Shown: in pieces, positions 5,756 to 6,394 of the stretch
Layout of the letters: each line of letters opens with the position of its first letter
Numbering within the stretch: position 1 is the first letter of the stretch
From: Mogibacterium sp.
GTDB taxonomy: Bacteria > Bacillota > Clostridia > Peptostreptococcales > Anaerovoracaceae
Assembly (NCBI GenBank): GCA_021442505.1
Contig: JABUTC010000008.1
Span: forward strand, 45,594-51,987
Direction: 5' to 3'
Length of the DNA: 6,394 bases
Made by a program: the position numbers and the translations under genes
Notes under the pieces: model-generated
What the model was told of the DNA's origin: nothing
The model's input: only the letters and a program-made list of their open reading frames with translations
Database searches by the model: none

Positions 5756-5784
5756 TTTACGAATTCTTTATGCAGGATTATTCT
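5756..5784 (+). promoter_or_regulatory. Putative promoter of the flavoprotein gene
   Basis: TTTACG (5756-5761) and TATTCT (5779-5784) are 17 nt apart, each matching four of six consensus bases. Transcription would start near 5791, giving a leader of about 41 nt. A competing -10 candidate, TAAAAT, is at 5742-5747. Confidence 0.4.
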
Positions 5785-5807
5785 CTAGGCAGGAAACAAC
5801 ACCCTAG
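5785..5807 (+). repeat. Short inverted repeat in the flavoprotein leader
   Basis: CTAGG (5785-5789) and CCTAG (5803-5807) are perfect 5-bp complements with a 13-nt spacer. They lie at the predicted transcription start, 10 nt before the AGGAGG ribosome binding site (5817-5822). It could be a small leader hairpin or an operator; it may also be chance. Confidence 0.3.
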
Positions 5808-5831
5808 CTAACAAACAGGAGGAAAACAAAA

Positions 5832-6394
5832 ATGAAAATCTTAGGTGTTTCACTCGGAACTAAAAACGGGAACAACGACACAATGTGCCGCGTAGCACTC
5901 GAAGAGTGCCAGAAGATGGGTGCTGAAATCGAATTCATCCATCTCTTCGACTGGGATATCAAGCCTTGCACAGGTTGCGTAGCTTGCTCAGTTGGTCTCG
6001 TAATGGGAAAAGGCATGGTTTGCTCACAGAAGGACGACTTCAATGCATTCTATCAGAAGATTGTTGATGCTGACGGCGTACTCATGGTAGATCCTATCTT
6101 CGAGTCAGGCGGAACAGGTCTCTATCACACAATCACAGACAGAATGGGTCCTGGACACGACAGCGGACTTCTTCTTGGAGCACATTTCCAGATGCTCGAG
6201 AAGGGCGGTCAGGGTCTCGATATGAATCTTTTCAAGCAGAAGGCTATCTCATTCGTAGGAATCGGCGGATCAGATTGGGCTATCAGAACTGAGACAGACC
6301 ACGCTATGTTCGCTCTCAGCCCTGGCTGGAAGATTATTGACAATGATTTCTTCTCATGGTCAAAGGACGTTATCATGCAGGATGACAAGATTGC
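5832..6394 (+). CDS. Flavodoxin-fold NAD(P)H-dependent oxidoreductase, iron-sulfur flavoprotein-like (3' end missing)
   Basis: The first 187 residues are present; the gene continues past the window. The N-terminus MKILGVSLGTKNGNND is the first strand and FMN-phosphate loop of the NADPH-dependent FMN reductase/flavodoxin fold. The stretch DGVLMVDPIFESGGTGLYHT (residues 80-99), followed by ITDRMG, corresponds to the family's second flavin-contacting region. Between them, C46-X2-C49-X2-C52 followed by C64 resembles the compact cluster motif of iron-sulfur flavoproteins (Isf), though the last gap of 11 residues is longer than usual. It is probably a cytosolic FMN electron carrier or reductase; the substrate is unknown. 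The ATG has AGGAGG 9 nt upstream. Codon use is strongly biased: isoleucine is ATC ten times, ATT four times and ATA never; leucine is CTC nine times and CTT four times of fourteen. This suggests high expression compared with the LysR gene. Confidence 0.85.
   Translation, partial: MKILGVSLGTKNGNNDTMCRVALEECQKMGAEIEFIHLFDWDIKPCTGCVACSVGLVMGKGMVCSQKDDFNAFYQKIVDADGVLMVDPIFESGGTGLYHTITDRMGPGHDSGLLLGAHFQMLEKGGQGLDMNLFKQKAISFVGIGGSDWAIRTETDHAMFALSPGWKIIDNDFFSWSKDVIMQDDKI

Noticed and set aside
1..6394. CRISPR array, insertion sequence, tRNA or phage element
   Set aside because: No spaced direct repeats, transposase-like protein, cloverleaf or att-like repeats were seen.

Overview
The window looks like a chromosomal segment of an anaerobic, fairly low-GC Gram-positive bacterium, most likely of the class Clostridia. 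The reasons are strong AGGAGG-type ribosome binding sites before nearly every gene, a mid-40s GC content by eye, a group II energy-coupling-factor (ECF) transporter of the YkoEDC type, a DUF169 protein and a flavodoxin-fold iron-sulfur-type flavoprotein. The species cannot be named from the sequence alone.

Layout: positions 149-4618 form a minus-strand cluster read from right to left. The order is tenA (pyrimidine salvage, TenA_C type), a 144-bp leader, ykoE-like substrate-binding S component, ykoD-like fused double ATPase, ykoC-like EcfT membrane coupler, and a DUF169 protein. A strong rho-independent terminator at about 66-106 follows. The four transporter-side genes are tightly packed: a 13-nt overlap, a TAATG overlap, and a TAGGAGG stop/ribosome-binding-site fusion. 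A LysR-type regulator (4709-5635, plus strand) is divergent from tenA and has its own terminator at about 5659-5692. After a 196-nt intergenic region, a plus-strand flavoprotein gene starts at 5832 and runs off the window end.

Working model: YkoE-YkoD-YkoC imports hydroxymethylpyrimidine (HMP), thiamin or a related breakdown product, and TenA hydrolyses aminopyrimidine degradation products to HMP, so the cluster salvages the pyrimidine half of vitamin B1. The LysR regulator may control tenA, the flavoprotein, or both. No TPP riboswitch is recognisable, which is unusual for this pathway. DUF169 sits at the end of the operon, in a system that in Bacillus has the soluble binding protein YkoF as its fourth member.

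The least explained parts are the ykoE leader (competing hairpins and an orphan Shine-Dalgarno sequence), a 14-nt motif CTGTGAYACCATAA shared by the ykoE leader and the region upstream of the flavoprotein, and the role of DUF169. No tRNA, rRNA, CRISPR array, insertion sequence or phage element was seen.
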